A DNA stretch of 64,000 nucleotides, taken from positions 186,001 to 250,000 of the forward strand of contig CAYWQB010000002.1 of NCBI GenBank assembly GCA_964460785.1, given 5' to 3'. Of the stretch, positions 51,771 to 60,484 are shown one piece after another. The DNA comes from CAYWQB01 sp964460785 (GTDB taxonomy: Bacteria; Chlamydiota; Chlamydiia; Chlamydiales; CAYWQB01). Below the pieces are notes generated by a model, which was given only the letters and a program-made list of their open reading frames with translations, was not told the origin of the DNA and made no database searches. A program made the translations under genes and the position numbers. The first letter of the stretch is position 1. Each line of letters starts with the position of its first letter.

Positions 51771-52766
51771 ATGACACTAAACATAAATGACTTACCCATC
51801 CTTCTCTCTCTAGCTAAAGAAAATATTTGCTATGGAATTGCATTTAACCATGAGGGGTTGATCAATAAAGAAGCCTCTCTATTCCTTCCCTTAAACCTAA
51901 CAGATCTCTACAAAGCAGTGCCAGCTTCCCAACAGGAAGCCCTCAAAAATCTTTTAAAAAGCCCTTTTACCTTCCAGGAGATCTCCCTTCAAGAGGGGTC
52001 TCCGCCCTTCCAAAAAAAGGTGCAGGGCAAAGCGATTGTCACTCCTTCAGGCCAAGGCTATGCACAAACCTACTTATTCTTCTTTCCTAACGAAAAAACA
52101 GCCTCCATCCCCTACCGGTTAATGGATATAGGAATGGTTACAGCTGGGCTGTTTCACGACCTAAACAACGCTCTATCAAACCTTTCCCTACAAGCTCACT
52201 GCTTAAAACAAAAAAACCTAAAAGAACAAGATATACAAAACATATGCGAGCAAGTGGATAGGCTTTCTGCTCTCACTCGCCAGGTGCTTCAACATGTAAA
52301 AAGTGGTAAGCAAAGCACAAAAAAAGCTCTCTTTTCACAAGCAATGGATATGAGCCTTAAGCTCTTTCGCCTCTCTCTACCAGCTACTATTTCCTGTTTT
52401 GATAACCTCTCCAGTCTTCCTCCTATCTATATCTCATTGTCTGCCAGCTCATTAGGTCATATTATTTTAAACTTGCTAACCAACGCCCGTAATGCCATCG
52501 GCAAGAAAAAGGGAGAGATTTATATTCGAGCAACCCTCTCTGACAAAGCTCTTTGCTTGTCTATTGAAGATACCGGTGGAGGCTCTCTAAAGAACGAGGT
52601 GGAAGAGCTATTTCACACAGAGGTTTCTAACAAAGGCGGAGGGCTAGGCCTTGCTCTTTGCCGCCAAATCATCGAGCAGGCTGGGGGATCTCTTTATCTA
52701 GAAAACATCCCGAAAACAGGGATGCGTGCACAGCTCCTTATCCCTATAGCACCCCCTCATTCATAA
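51771..52766 (+). CDS. soluble sensor histidine kinase
   Basis: 331 residues without a membrane segment. An N-terminal ~115-residue region could be a sensory domain. The H-box reads GLFHDLNNAL with H129 as phosphoacceptor; the ATPase has N-box NLLTNARNAI, G1 EDTGGGS and G2 GGGLGLA. No response regulator is adjacent; the nearest receiver-like protein is at 60474. Cytoplasmic sensing is implied. Regulators of this size are few in obligate intracellular bacteria, so its partner is of interest. Confidence 0.85.
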   Translation: MTLNINDLPILLSLAKENICYGIAFNHEGLINKEASLFLPLNLTDLYKAVPASQQEALKNLLKSPFTFQEISLQEGSPPFQKKVQGKAIVTPSGQGYAQTYLFFFPNEKTASIPYRLMDIGMVTAGLFHDLNNALSNLSLQAHCLKQKNLKEQDIQNICEQVDRLSALTRQVLQHVKSGKQSTKKALFSQAMDMSLKLFRLSLPATISCFDNLSSLPPIYISLSASSLGHIILNLLTNARNAIGKKKGEIYIRATLSDKALCLSIEDTGGGSLKNEVEELFHTEVSNKGGGLGLALCRQIIEQAGGSLYLENIPKTGMRAQLLIPIAPPHS

Positions 52767-52887
52767 AAGCTTTTTACTGGAAAAGATCAAAAGGTTTTCC
52801 TATTCTTGGAGGATGGTTACTGGACCTTCTATCCTCAGATTTAATGAATTGTTTCATAGCTCATGCAGCTGACTTAAGGGAAAACCT

Positions 52888-54414
52888 ATGCAAGAAATCT
52901 TACTCAATATCGAGTCTAAAGAGCGTCGCTATGCTCACCTAAAAAACGGCCAACTTTATGACCTTAGTATTGAAAGAAAGGCCGTTCGGCTGCTGACAGG
53001 CAATATCTACAAGGGATGTGTAGTCAATATCCTAAAGAATATTCAGTCTGCTTTTATTGATATTGGAGAGGGTGAAAATGGATTCATCCACATTTCTGAT
53101 ATCCTTGAGAATACAAAAAAGCTCGAACAGATGTTTGATATGGACTTTGAGCTTGATTGCAAGATCTCAGAAGCATCTGAAGATAGAAACATTGATCAGC
53201 TGTTGAAAATGGACCAGTTTGTCCTTGTCCAGGTAGTGAAAGATCCTATTGGGAGCAAAGGGGCCAGGCTTACTTCCAAGATTTCGATCCCAGGCCGCTA
53301 TCTTGTTTTGCTCCCAAACTCTGGGCACCGAGGAGTTTCAAGAAAAATCGAAGATCGCACAACACGAGACCGCTTAAAAAAAGTCATTCGCTCTTTTGAA
53401 ATGCCTCGCGACATGGGACTAATATGTCGCACAGCAAGCCAGCATGCAACAACAGACATGTTGATTGATGAAGCTCATGATCTACTGGAGAGTTGGTCAA
53501 GCATCATGCAAAAATTCCAAGAAAGCAAAGGGTCTGCTTGTTTATATGAAGAGTCCGATCTAATTAAACGCTCTGTCATGCAAGCTGTGGATAAAAAGTT
53601 CGATCGAATCTTAGTTGATGATTATTCCACCTACCAAAGATGTAAGCGCATTTATCGCAACTACGAGAAGGAACACCATGTCAAAATTGATATGTATCGC
53701 GATAAAGTTCCTATGTTTGAACGGTTCAATATTGAACGAGAAATCGATCGTGCCTTGCGTCGAAAAATATGGATGCCAAGTGGTGGCTACTTATACTTCG
53801 ACCGCACAGAAGCTATGTGTACGATTGATGTCAACTCAGGCCGCAGCTCAGGGGAGCAGGGCAACTTAGAAGAAGCTCTAGTCCGCATCAACCTCGAAGC
53901 TGCGCAAGAAATTGCACGACAGCTACGCCTGAGAAATATTGGGGGCTTAATCATTTGTGACTTTATCGATATGCGCATGCGCCGCAACCGCAAACGTGTT
54001 TTAGATCACTTTAAGGAGTGCATGAAGGAAGACCCGGCCAAGTGCACGATTTTAAGCATGAGCGAATTTGGCTTAGTAGAAATGACACGCCAAAGAAACC
54101 GAGAGTCCTTACACCAAACTCTCTTTTGTGCTTGCCCATACTGCCAAGGCAATGGAGCAATTAAAACACATGAAAGTGTCTCTATTGAAATTGAACGCGC
54201 GCTAAAGAAAGTAATCCAATACAACCAAAAATATGCTCTACGGCTTGAGTGCCATCCTGAGCTCTTGCGCTACATTGAAGTCCATTTTAAAGATCACTTG
54301 CTGAAAACAACCGACAAACTCAATGCCTCTTTAGAGTTCTCTTGCAATGACCAGTTACATCTTAATGATTTTCATATGTACTCCACGACAAATGGCGAAA
54401 AAATAGAGTTTTAG
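52888..54414 (+). CDS. rng: ribonuclease E/G
   Basis: Endoribonuclease for 5S/16S rRNA and mRNA processing, 508 residues; S1 domain at about 35-120 (GCVVNILKNIQSAFIDIG), DNase-I-like subdomain with catalytic Asp residues (DVNSGRSSG and CDFIDMR), then the zinc-link CACPYCQGNG that joins dimers. Length and absence of a long degradosome tail point to RNase G. AGGGA lies seven bases before the ATG. First of a tight rng-plsB-M16 group; matches CT808-CT806 order. Confidence 0.93.
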   Translation: MQEILLNIESKERRYAHLKNGQLYDLSIERKAVRLLTGNIYKGCVVNILKNIQSAFIDIGEGENGFIHISDILENTKKLEQMFDMDFELDCKISEASEDRNIDQLLKMDQFVLVQVVKDPIGSKGARLTSKISIPGRYLVLLPNSGHRGVSRKIEDRTTRDRLKKVIRSFEMPRDMGLICRTASQHATTDMLIDEAHDLLESWSSIMQKFQESKGSACLYEESDLIKRSVMQAVDKKFDRILVDDYSTYQRCKRIYRNYEKEHHVKIDMYRDKVPMFERFNIEREIDRALRRKIWMPSGGYLYFDRTEAMCTIDVNSGRSSGEQGNLEEALVRINLEAAQEIARQLRLRNIGGLIICDFIDMRMRRNRKRVLDHFKECMKEDPAKCTILSMSEFGLVEMTRQRNRESLHQTLFCACPYCQGNGAIKTHESVSIEIERALKKVIQYNQKYALRLECHPELLRYIEVHFKDHLLKTTDKLNASLEFSCNDQLHLNDFHMYSTTNGEKIEF

Positions 54415-54416
54415 GC

Positions 54417-55430
54417 ATGGACCCCAAATTCCTTCTTCAAGCTTTAGAAACAGCTCCAGGATTAAATGAAAAACAAGCGCAAATTGCAGCAGACTTTGCC
54501 AAGCAGTACTTGCAAGTTGTTGCTGATGCTGGTTTAGATATTTATCATTATGCCGATCTATTTGCCGAATGGTTAAAAACGGTTCAAGAGCAGTTAGAAA
54601 CCCCTTATGCTTTCCCTTGCCATCACACAGCGGTCAGAGAACCTTTTGACTTTTATCAATTTGGGAAAGACTTTTTTCACCCACTGATTGATGTCGAGCA
54701 CTCCAAGGTTTTTGGGCAGCCATCTATTCAGCAAATAGAAAAATACCTAGAACAAGGGGAAAATGTTTTTTTACTCTCTAACCACCAGGCTGAGGCGGAC
54801 CCCCAAATCCTTAACTACTTACTTGACCGGGATTACCCTTCTTTAATGCCTAAGGCTACGCATATCGCGGGAGAAAGAGTACTGACAGACCCCTTTGCGA
54901 TCCCCATGAGTTTAGGACTGAACCTGCTTTGCATTTACTCCAAAAAATACCTCGAGCACCCTCCTGAACGCTCCTTAGAAAAAAAGCAACACAATCAGCA
55001 AGCACTTGTGAAGCTAGGCGAGCTCTTAAAAGAAGGTGGTCATTGCTTTTGGGTAGCTCCGAGTGGAGGGCGAGATCGCCCTGACCAAACCGGAGAGTTT
55101 GCGGTAAGCCCGTTAGATCCTAAAAGTATTGAAATGTTTCGCTTACTTGCTCGCAAAGCAAAAACCCCTACACATTTCTTCCCTCTTTCCTTACTCACCT
55201 ACCCTATTCTCCCTCCTCCTGATGCGGTGCAATTAGAGCTTGGCGAAAAGCGAACAACTTCAAGACACCCTGTCTTTCTTTACTTCGGTGATGAGATAAA
55301 TTTTTCACAAATAGAGCCCCTAGAGCCTATGCCTAAATCTTCTAAGCAAAAGAAGGTTGCCGACACCCTCTGGCAAGAGCTCAACAAGAACTATCAATTT
55401 TTGCTTCAGCAAAAAAGGAGCTTCGAATGA
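54417..55430 (+). CDS. plsB: glycerol-3-phosphate acyltransferase (plastid-type)
   Basis: Soluble GPAT adding the first acyl chain to glycerol-3-phosphate, 337 residues. The acyltransferase motif NHxxxxD is SNHQAEAD (H123, D128), with WVAPSGGRDRPD as a second block. It resembles the plant chloroplast type that chlamydiae carry, not the long E. coli PlsB. The ATG is 2 bp after the rng stop; the end overlaps the M16 start (ATGA). Corresponds to CT807. Confidence 0.88.
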   Translation: MDPKFLLQALETAPGLNEKQAQIAADFAKQYLQVVADAGLDIYHYADLFAEWLKTVQEQLETPYAFPCHHTAVREPFDFYQFGKDFFHPLIDVEHSKVFGQPSIQQIEKYLEQGENVFLLSNHQAEADPQILNYLLDRDYPSLMPKATHIAGERVLTDPFAIPMSLGLNLLCIYSKKYLEHPPERSLEKKQHNQQALVKLGELLKEGGHCFWVAPSGGRDRPDQTGEFAVSPLDPKSIEMFRLLARKAKTPTHFFPLSLLTYPILPPPDAVQLELGEKRTTSRHPVFLYFGDEINFSQIEPLEPMPKSSKQKKVADTLWQELNKNYQFLLQQKRSFE

Positions 55431-58390
55431 ACCCTTGCTGTTCTTTTTTATTTGGACTCACCGCTTTTTTTTTAACTTCTAGTGCAGGTTTTGCTATGCC
55501 CCAGACTATTGATGACAAAGCATCTGTTCCAATCCTTACTCCCTCACTAGAAGGTCGCGCCGTTAAGAAGCTGCGGCTTGACAATGAGCTTGAGGTATAT
55601 CTTGTTCATGAGCCTAAAGCCAAGCAGTCTGCTGCAGCGCTAGCAGTCAATGTAGGGAGCTTTTCGGATCCAAAATCTTATCCGGGCATGGCTCACTTTT
55701 TAGAGCATATGCTCTTTCTAGGTAGCGAAAAATACCCTGAAGAGTCGGAGTATAAGAACTTCATTGGCCAACATGGAGGCAGCTCCAATGCCTTTACAAC
55801 TCTTTCAAGCACATGCTACATGTTTTCCATTGATAACGATGCATTTGCTGGAGCCCTTGACCGTTTTGCTCAGTTTTTTATCGCCCCCACATTTAATGCC
55901 TCTGCGACAGATCGAGAGCGAACAGCTGTAGACCAAGAGTACAAGCGCTATGTAGAAAAAGATGGCTGGCGCTCACAATTTGTCAAATACCACATGGCAA
56001 ACCCCAACCACCCTCTTTCTCATTATCACATGGGGAACCTGGAAACTTTACAAGCTATTTCAAGACAAGATCTCATCCAGTGGTATAAGAAACACTATAG
56101 TGCAAACATCATGCACCTTGTTGTTTACTCTCCTCTTCCTTTGGAAGAGCTTACAGAGCTTGTTGAAAGAGACTTTTCTGCCGTTCCCAACCACCATGTG
56201 AGCGTACCCAAAATCCGAGAGCCTTTATTTCAGCCATCTGCCACACCAAGCCTTGTGGCTCTTTCCCCAATTAAAGAAAGCCGTACGCTCTCTTTAAGCT
56301 GGGAAATCCCTGTAGACTGGGTGAACCATGAAGCAAAATCTCACAGCATTGTCGGGCACCTCTTAGGTGATGAGGGAGAAGGAAGTTTGCTGGCCAGCCT
56401 AAGAGCAGACCAGCTAGCCACTGGCCTTTCTGCAGGAGGAAGTAAAGTCGGGCATGACCAGGCCCTTTTTGGCATCAATATCACCTTAACGGAAAAAGGC
56501 TTGGACCAATACACAGCAGTCATTGCCCGTTGTTTTGAAGCCATTCAGACCCTTAGCAAAGCTCCCATCCCTAACTACATCTTTGAAGAGCAACAAGCAA
56601 TTGCATTACAAGCTTATCAGTACCAGTCTAGAAGTGATGCCTTTTCTGCTGTTACGATGCATGCTAGGGCTTTGCTTGATGAAGACCTCGCCTCCTACCC
56701 TGAAAAGACCATTCTTTTTCATGAGTATCGTCCACAAGAAGTGTCTTCTATTTTTTCTAAGCTAACTCCCAAAAATGTCCTTATTACGCTAGTTGCTCCT
56801 GAAAAAGAGCTTGAAATAGCTCTAGATGAGCAAGAGCCTGTTCTAAAGACCCCTTTTGCCAAGCGCTCTGTGAAGGATGAGCAGGTTGCCCTCTGGAGTG
56901 ATATTCCCCCTACCAACCACATTGCTCTCCCTCCTCCCAATCCATTTATTGCCAAAGACCTTCAGCTTGTCCAAGTAGAAAAAGAAGTAGAAGACTCTCT
57001 TTATCCCAAGCCAAAACGCATCCTTGATAACCAAGAGAGCCGCGCTTATGCTTGTGTAGATAGTTACTATCGCACCCCTCAAGTCGCTTGGTTTTTCGAA
57101 GTTAAAACGCCTGCCATACGCTCTGGTTCTGCCCGTTCTGAAGTTTTGCGGGATCTATATATCTATGCCTTAAACCAATCGCTAAAAGACCTTACATACC
57201 CTGCAATGGTTGCTAGCTTAGACTTCCACATAGCCCCCGCTGAACGCAATGGCTTATTACTGACTATTTCGGGAACAAGCGCCAAAGCGGAATCCCTTTT
57301 GACTGAGATTGCCAGCCGCCTAAACCAACTAACCATCTCTTCTGAACAGCTACAGACCTATCAAAAGGAGCTACAAAGAAGGTATGAGAATGAGTACCGT
57401 GTAGATCCTGTTATTCAAGCGATTAAGCAAACACAGGAAATCTTAAGAGAAGATCTTACTCCTCCTCAAGAGAAAGCTAACCAGGTCTCTCAAGTGAGTT
57501 TAGAGGACTTCAACACCTTTAAAAAGTCCCTCTTTACCAAGCGCTTTGTCAACTCTCTTTTATATGGCAACCAAACTGAGCATCAAGCAGAGCATGCCGT
57601 CAAGAGCTTTCTGCAAATCATGGGAGGCTCTCCTTATCCAGAAGGGGCTAAAGACAAGGGACGTGTACTACAAATCAACCCACGTAAAGGTCCTCTACTT
57701 GTTAAGAAAAAGATCGACCTTTCGCGCAATGCCTTGGTTCTTACTATTCAAGAGGGAGCTTTCAGCTTTGAAGACCGCGCAGCCCAGCAACTCTTAGCCA
57801 ATGCTGTGGAACCAGCCTTCTTTCATGAGCTACGTACACAACAGCAAACAGCATATGTTGTCTGGAATTGGCCGGCTGATGAAGAGGGAGAGCTTGCAGA
57901 GTTTTTCGCTATTGAGTCTGCGAGCCATGAGCCCAGGGATCTACTCGCGCGCTTTGATGCTTTCCTTGAAGAGTTTCTAAGAAACCTCGAAACGGAGTAT
58001 GCAACGCCAGAGCAGTTTGAAACGATCAAACTAGCGCTCATCAGCCAGCTACGCACCCCTCCTGAAAATGCAATGGGGATGGCTCGGTTACTATGGACTC
58101 TAGCCTTCACCTATGATGGAGACTTTGACTGGATGGAAAAACGCATAACCTCTGTTGAGAAGTTAGATTATCCATCATTCGTAGCTTTTGCACAGAGAGC
58201 TTATGGCAGAGAAAACCGCAGACGACTTGCTGTCCTTCTTGAAGGTAAGCTTCCTAGAAAGCAGTCCTTCCGTTATCATCATGCCAAAAGCTCAAAGACC
58301 ATGGGGTCTTTCTTGAGTCGAGAAGAGCGGCTTAAGAAAAGCTCTACTGCCATAAGTAAAAGACAAGAACTTGTACAAGGCCGACAATAA
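55427..58390 (+). CDS. exported insulinase-type M16 zinc peptidase
   Basis: 987 residues with a signal peptide (MNPCCSFLFG...TSSAGFA) and the inverted zinc motif H90-FLE-H94 in AHFLEHMLFLG; SSNAFTT and the ETAVDQEYKR-like third-Glu segment follow. Two M16 halves are visible. Resembles E. coli Ptr (pitrilysin), acting in the periplasm on peptides. ATGA overlap with plsB. Equivalent by position to CT806. The last 47 bases overlap a convergent gene. Confidence 0.9.
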   Translation: MNPCCSFLFGLTAFFLTSSAGFAMPQTIDDKASVPILTPSLEGRAVKKLRLDNELEVYLVHEPKAKQSAAALAVNVGSFSDPKSYPGMAHFLEHMLFLGSEKYPEESEYKNFIGQHGGSSNAFTTLSSTCYMFSIDNDAFAGALDRFAQFFIAPTFNASATDRERTAVDQEYKRYVEKDGWRSQFVKYHMANPNHPLSHYHMGNLETLQAISRQDLIQWYKKHYSANIMHLVVYSPLPLEELTELVERDFSAVPNHHVSVPKIREPLFQPSATPSLVALSPIKESRTLSLSWEIPVDWVNHEAKSHSIVGHLLGDEGEGSLLASLRADQLATGLSAGGSKVGHDQALFGINITLTEKGLDQYTAVIARCFEAIQTLSKAPIPNYIFEEQQAIALQAYQYQSRSDAFSAVTMHARALLDEDLASYPEKTILFHEYRPQEVSSIFSKLTPKNVLITLVAPEKELEIALDEQEPVLKTPFAKRSVKDEQVALWSDIPPTNHIALPPPNPFIAKDLQLVQVEKEVEDSLYPKPKRILDNQESRAYACVDSYYRTPQVAWFFEVKTPAIRSGSARSEVLRDLYIYALNQSLKDLTYPAMVASLDFHIAPAERNGLLLTISGTSAKAESLLTEIASRLNQLTISSEQLQTYQKELQRRYENEYRVDPVIQAIKQTQEILREDLTPPQEKANQVSQVSLEDFNTFKKSLFTKRFVNSLLYGNQTEHQAEHAVKSFLQIMGGSPYPEGAKDKGRVLQINPRKGPLLVKKKIDLSRNALVLTIQEGAFSFEDRAAQQLLANAVEPAFFHELRTQQQTAYVVWNWPADEEGELAEFFAIESASHEPRDLLARFDAFLEEFLRNLETEYATPEQFETIKLALISQLRTPPENAMGMARLLWTLAFTYDGDFDWMEKRITSVEKLDYPSFVAFAQRAYGRENRRRLAVLLEGKLPRKQSFRYHHAKSSKTMGSFLSREERLKKSSTAISKRQELVQGRQ

Positions 58391-58946
58391 AACCAAGTAG
58401 GCCTCCAAGAACTTCTATCGTGCGCAGCTCTTTGCTTGCGATGTGGCATACAAGAGACTCAAGCTCTTCTATTGAAAATTGAGCAATCTTTTCTTCCACA
58501 AGCTGCGCAACATTGACTCCCTTTTCCAAGCGCTCTGCCAGCAGCTGTTTGATCTCTGGCTCTGCATCAAGAATGGTTGTCATCATCTTGCTACGTACTT
58601 TTGCAGCGAGGTCTCCTCCCATAAACAAGCCTACCATAGGCATTTCTTTCTTGAGCTCTTGCAAAAACAGATCCATCCGTTCATTTAAGAAAGATTGTAG
58701 ATCTTCTTTTAGGTTCAGGTCATGACAGCGATGTGCAAGGTCATGAGAAGAGAGTAAGCGCTCACTGACAATTTCACTAATCGAACGACCCAGGGCAGCT
58801 TTTCTTTTAGGAACAACACCTTGTAAGCGACAAATCCCTAAGTTCCATGCTTTTTTTGGACGAAACAACATCTTGACTGCTAGCCAGTTGGTTCCCCACC
58901 CGATCCCAGCTGTCACAACTGGAGTCAGCCACCAATACAAATTCAT
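58344..58946 (-). CDS. DUF445 family membrane protein
   Basis: 201 residues. N-terminal membrane segment with the family signature TAGIGWGTNWLAVKMLFRPK; a long helical region; then a C-terminal hydrophobic span (LGGLLGFIVGLVQVLVFYLW). DUF445 proteins are of unknown function. A near-perfect ribosome-binding site GGAGGTGAT precedes the ATG at 58946; the in-frame ATG at 58958 would place this inside the coding sequence. Its 3' end overlaps the M16 gene by 47 bp in antisense. Confidence 0.82.
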   Translation of the reverse strand: MNLYWWLTPVVTAGIGWGTNWLAVKMLFRPKKAWNLGICRLQGVVPKRKAALGRSISEIVSERLLSSHDLAHRCHDLNLKEDLQSFLNERMDLFLQELKKEMPMVGLFMGGDLAAKVRSKMMTTILDAEPEIKQLLAERLEKGVNVAQLVEEKIAQFSIEELESLVCHIASKELRTIEVLGGLLGFIVGLVQVLVFYLWQ

Positions 58947-59029
58947 TATCACCTCCATGATAAAATGGAGTTATCATACGGACCTTGCCCTTTTCAAGAA
59001 AGGAGCCATTAAGATAAATAGAAGGGCTA

Positions 59030-59039
59030 TTTTTTTTTT
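59030..59039 (+). repeat. poly(T) tract, ten T
   Basis: Uninterrupted T10 that ends just upstream of the GGAGG ribosome-binding site of the amidase-fold gene. Homopolymers of this length are prone to slippage, which would alter spacer or leader length. Confidence 0.8.
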
Positions 59040-59050
59040 GGAGGATACGC

Positions 59051-60484
59051 ATGACTCATCTTCAACTCTCCCACCTTTCTACCTATGAAATGGGTGAGCA
59101 TATACGTTCTGGATCGATCTCTCCAAGGGATATAGCCCATGACTTTTTGCATCGCATTGACATGCAAAACACTTCTCTACAAGCGTACACTCATGTAGAT
59201 CCTGATAAGGTTCTCTTACAAGCGCGCCAACTAGAAAGTAGAATTTGCAAATCCCCAAAAGAAACCTTGCAGCTTCCTCTCTTAGGGTCAACTTTTTGTG
59301 TCAGTGATTTTCTAATTGAAATGACCAACAGCCCCCTATCAAATGGGTCCTCTTTAGTAGAGCCTCAATATGGAGAAGAAACAGCTTTAATAATCCGCCG
59401 CCTGATGAACCTTGGTGCTTTATTTTTAGGCCGAACACATGCAACAGAGTTTAGTTTAACAGATATTGGGGAAACAAGCCATGCAAGCCTATGTAGGAAC
59501 CCTTGGCAACTTAATTTTGCTGCTGGAGGACCATGTGGAGGAGGCGCTTGTGCCGTAGCCTCAGGGCTGGCAACCTTTGCTGTGGGGCCAAATATCCGTG
59601 GAGGATGTGACCTTCCAGCAGCATACTGTGGCATTTTTTCTTTAGGCTTATCTAGAGGCAAAGTCCCTATCAATACAGCTAATGAACTGACACTACGTCC
59701 GTTTATTAACTACTCGATCACTGCTCGATCGATAGAAGATCTTGCTACAGTGACTGATGCTGTGAGTTATCCCGATCCTAGAGACTCTGAAAGTTACCCT
59801 CCCTATCCATATAATCACCAAGAGGTGTTGAAAAAAGAAAAAGAAGCTCCCTATCACCTAGCTTGGCTTCCTAACCTAGGTTCTGCTTGCCCCCCGGAGA
59901 GCCTTGAACCTTTGGTGAAAAATTTTCTTATAGAGATTGAAGAGAAAGGCCACAGCCATACTCCAGAAGCCGTGGTGGAAGCAGATCTTTTACTGACTCA
60001 TATGCGTGAGGTTCTTGCTGTACATTTATCACTCTTTCTCTCTCAGTTGCCACAGGCTAGCTTAGAGAACTGTCCTTCTCATCTAGCCCCCTGGCTAGCT
60101 CCTTCACAGCAGGTGTCTAGTGGACAGTATATCTTTGCTAAGTCGCACTTACATATTTTCAAGCAGCAGCTGTACTGCCTTTTAGATCGGTATGATCTCT
60201 TACTGCTGCCAGCATATACTATGGAGTGTCCCCACTTGGATCAACCTATGGAAGCTTTAGATCCTATTTTAGGGTTGCAGGAGTTCATTATTCCATTTTC
60301 TCTTACAGGAATGAGCCGCTTAATGATTCCAATTGGTGTGAATAAAAAAGGCCTTCCTGTTGCTCTACAGCTAATTGGCCGAGAGAAAGAGGAAGGCAAA
60401 TTATTGCACTTTGCTAAACATATAAGAGTCGAAGCTCGTACCCCTCCAAGCTTGGAGGATCTGCTCTGTAGCTTTAATCCTTAG
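59051..60484 (+). CDS. amidase-fold protein lacking the Ser-Ser-Lys triad (GatA paralogue)
   Basis: 477 residues aligned to the amidase-signature family along its length: LPLLGS..., RNPWQLN, AGGPCGGGACAVASG, LPAAYCGIFSLGLSRG. The three catalytic residues are replaced. The Lys of the usual xxVKD is S85, the cis-Ser of GGSSGG is P161, and the nucleophilic Ser of DTGGSIR is G185 (with C186 beside it), in gapless alignment with GatA. No amidase activity is expected; a binding or regulatory role is inference. GGAGG precedes the ATG. The true gatA must be elsewhere. End overlaps the next convergent gene by 11 bp. Confidence 0.82.
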   Translation: MTHLQLSHLSTYEMGEHIRSGSISPRDIAHDFLHRIDMQNTSLQAYTHVDPDKVLLQARQLESRICKSPKETLQLPLLGSTFCVSDFLIEMTNSPLSNGSSLVEPQYGEETALIIRRLMNLGALFLGRTHATEFSLTDIGETSHASLCRNPWQLNFAAGGPCGGGACAVASGLATFAVGPNIRGGCDLPAAYCGIFSLGLSRGKVPINTANELTLRPFINYSITARSIEDLATVTDAVSYPDPRDSESYPPYPYNHQEVLKKEKEAPYHLAWLPNLGSACPPESLEPLVKNFLIEIEEKGHSHTPEAVVEADLLLTHMREVLAVHLSLFLSQLPQASLENCPSHLAPWLAPSQQVSSGQYIFAKSHLHIFKQQLYCLLDRYDLLLLPAYTMECPHLDQPMEALDPILGLQEFIIPFSLTGMSRLMIPIGVNKKGLPVALQLIGREKEEGKLLHFAKHIRVEARTPPSLEDLLCSFNP

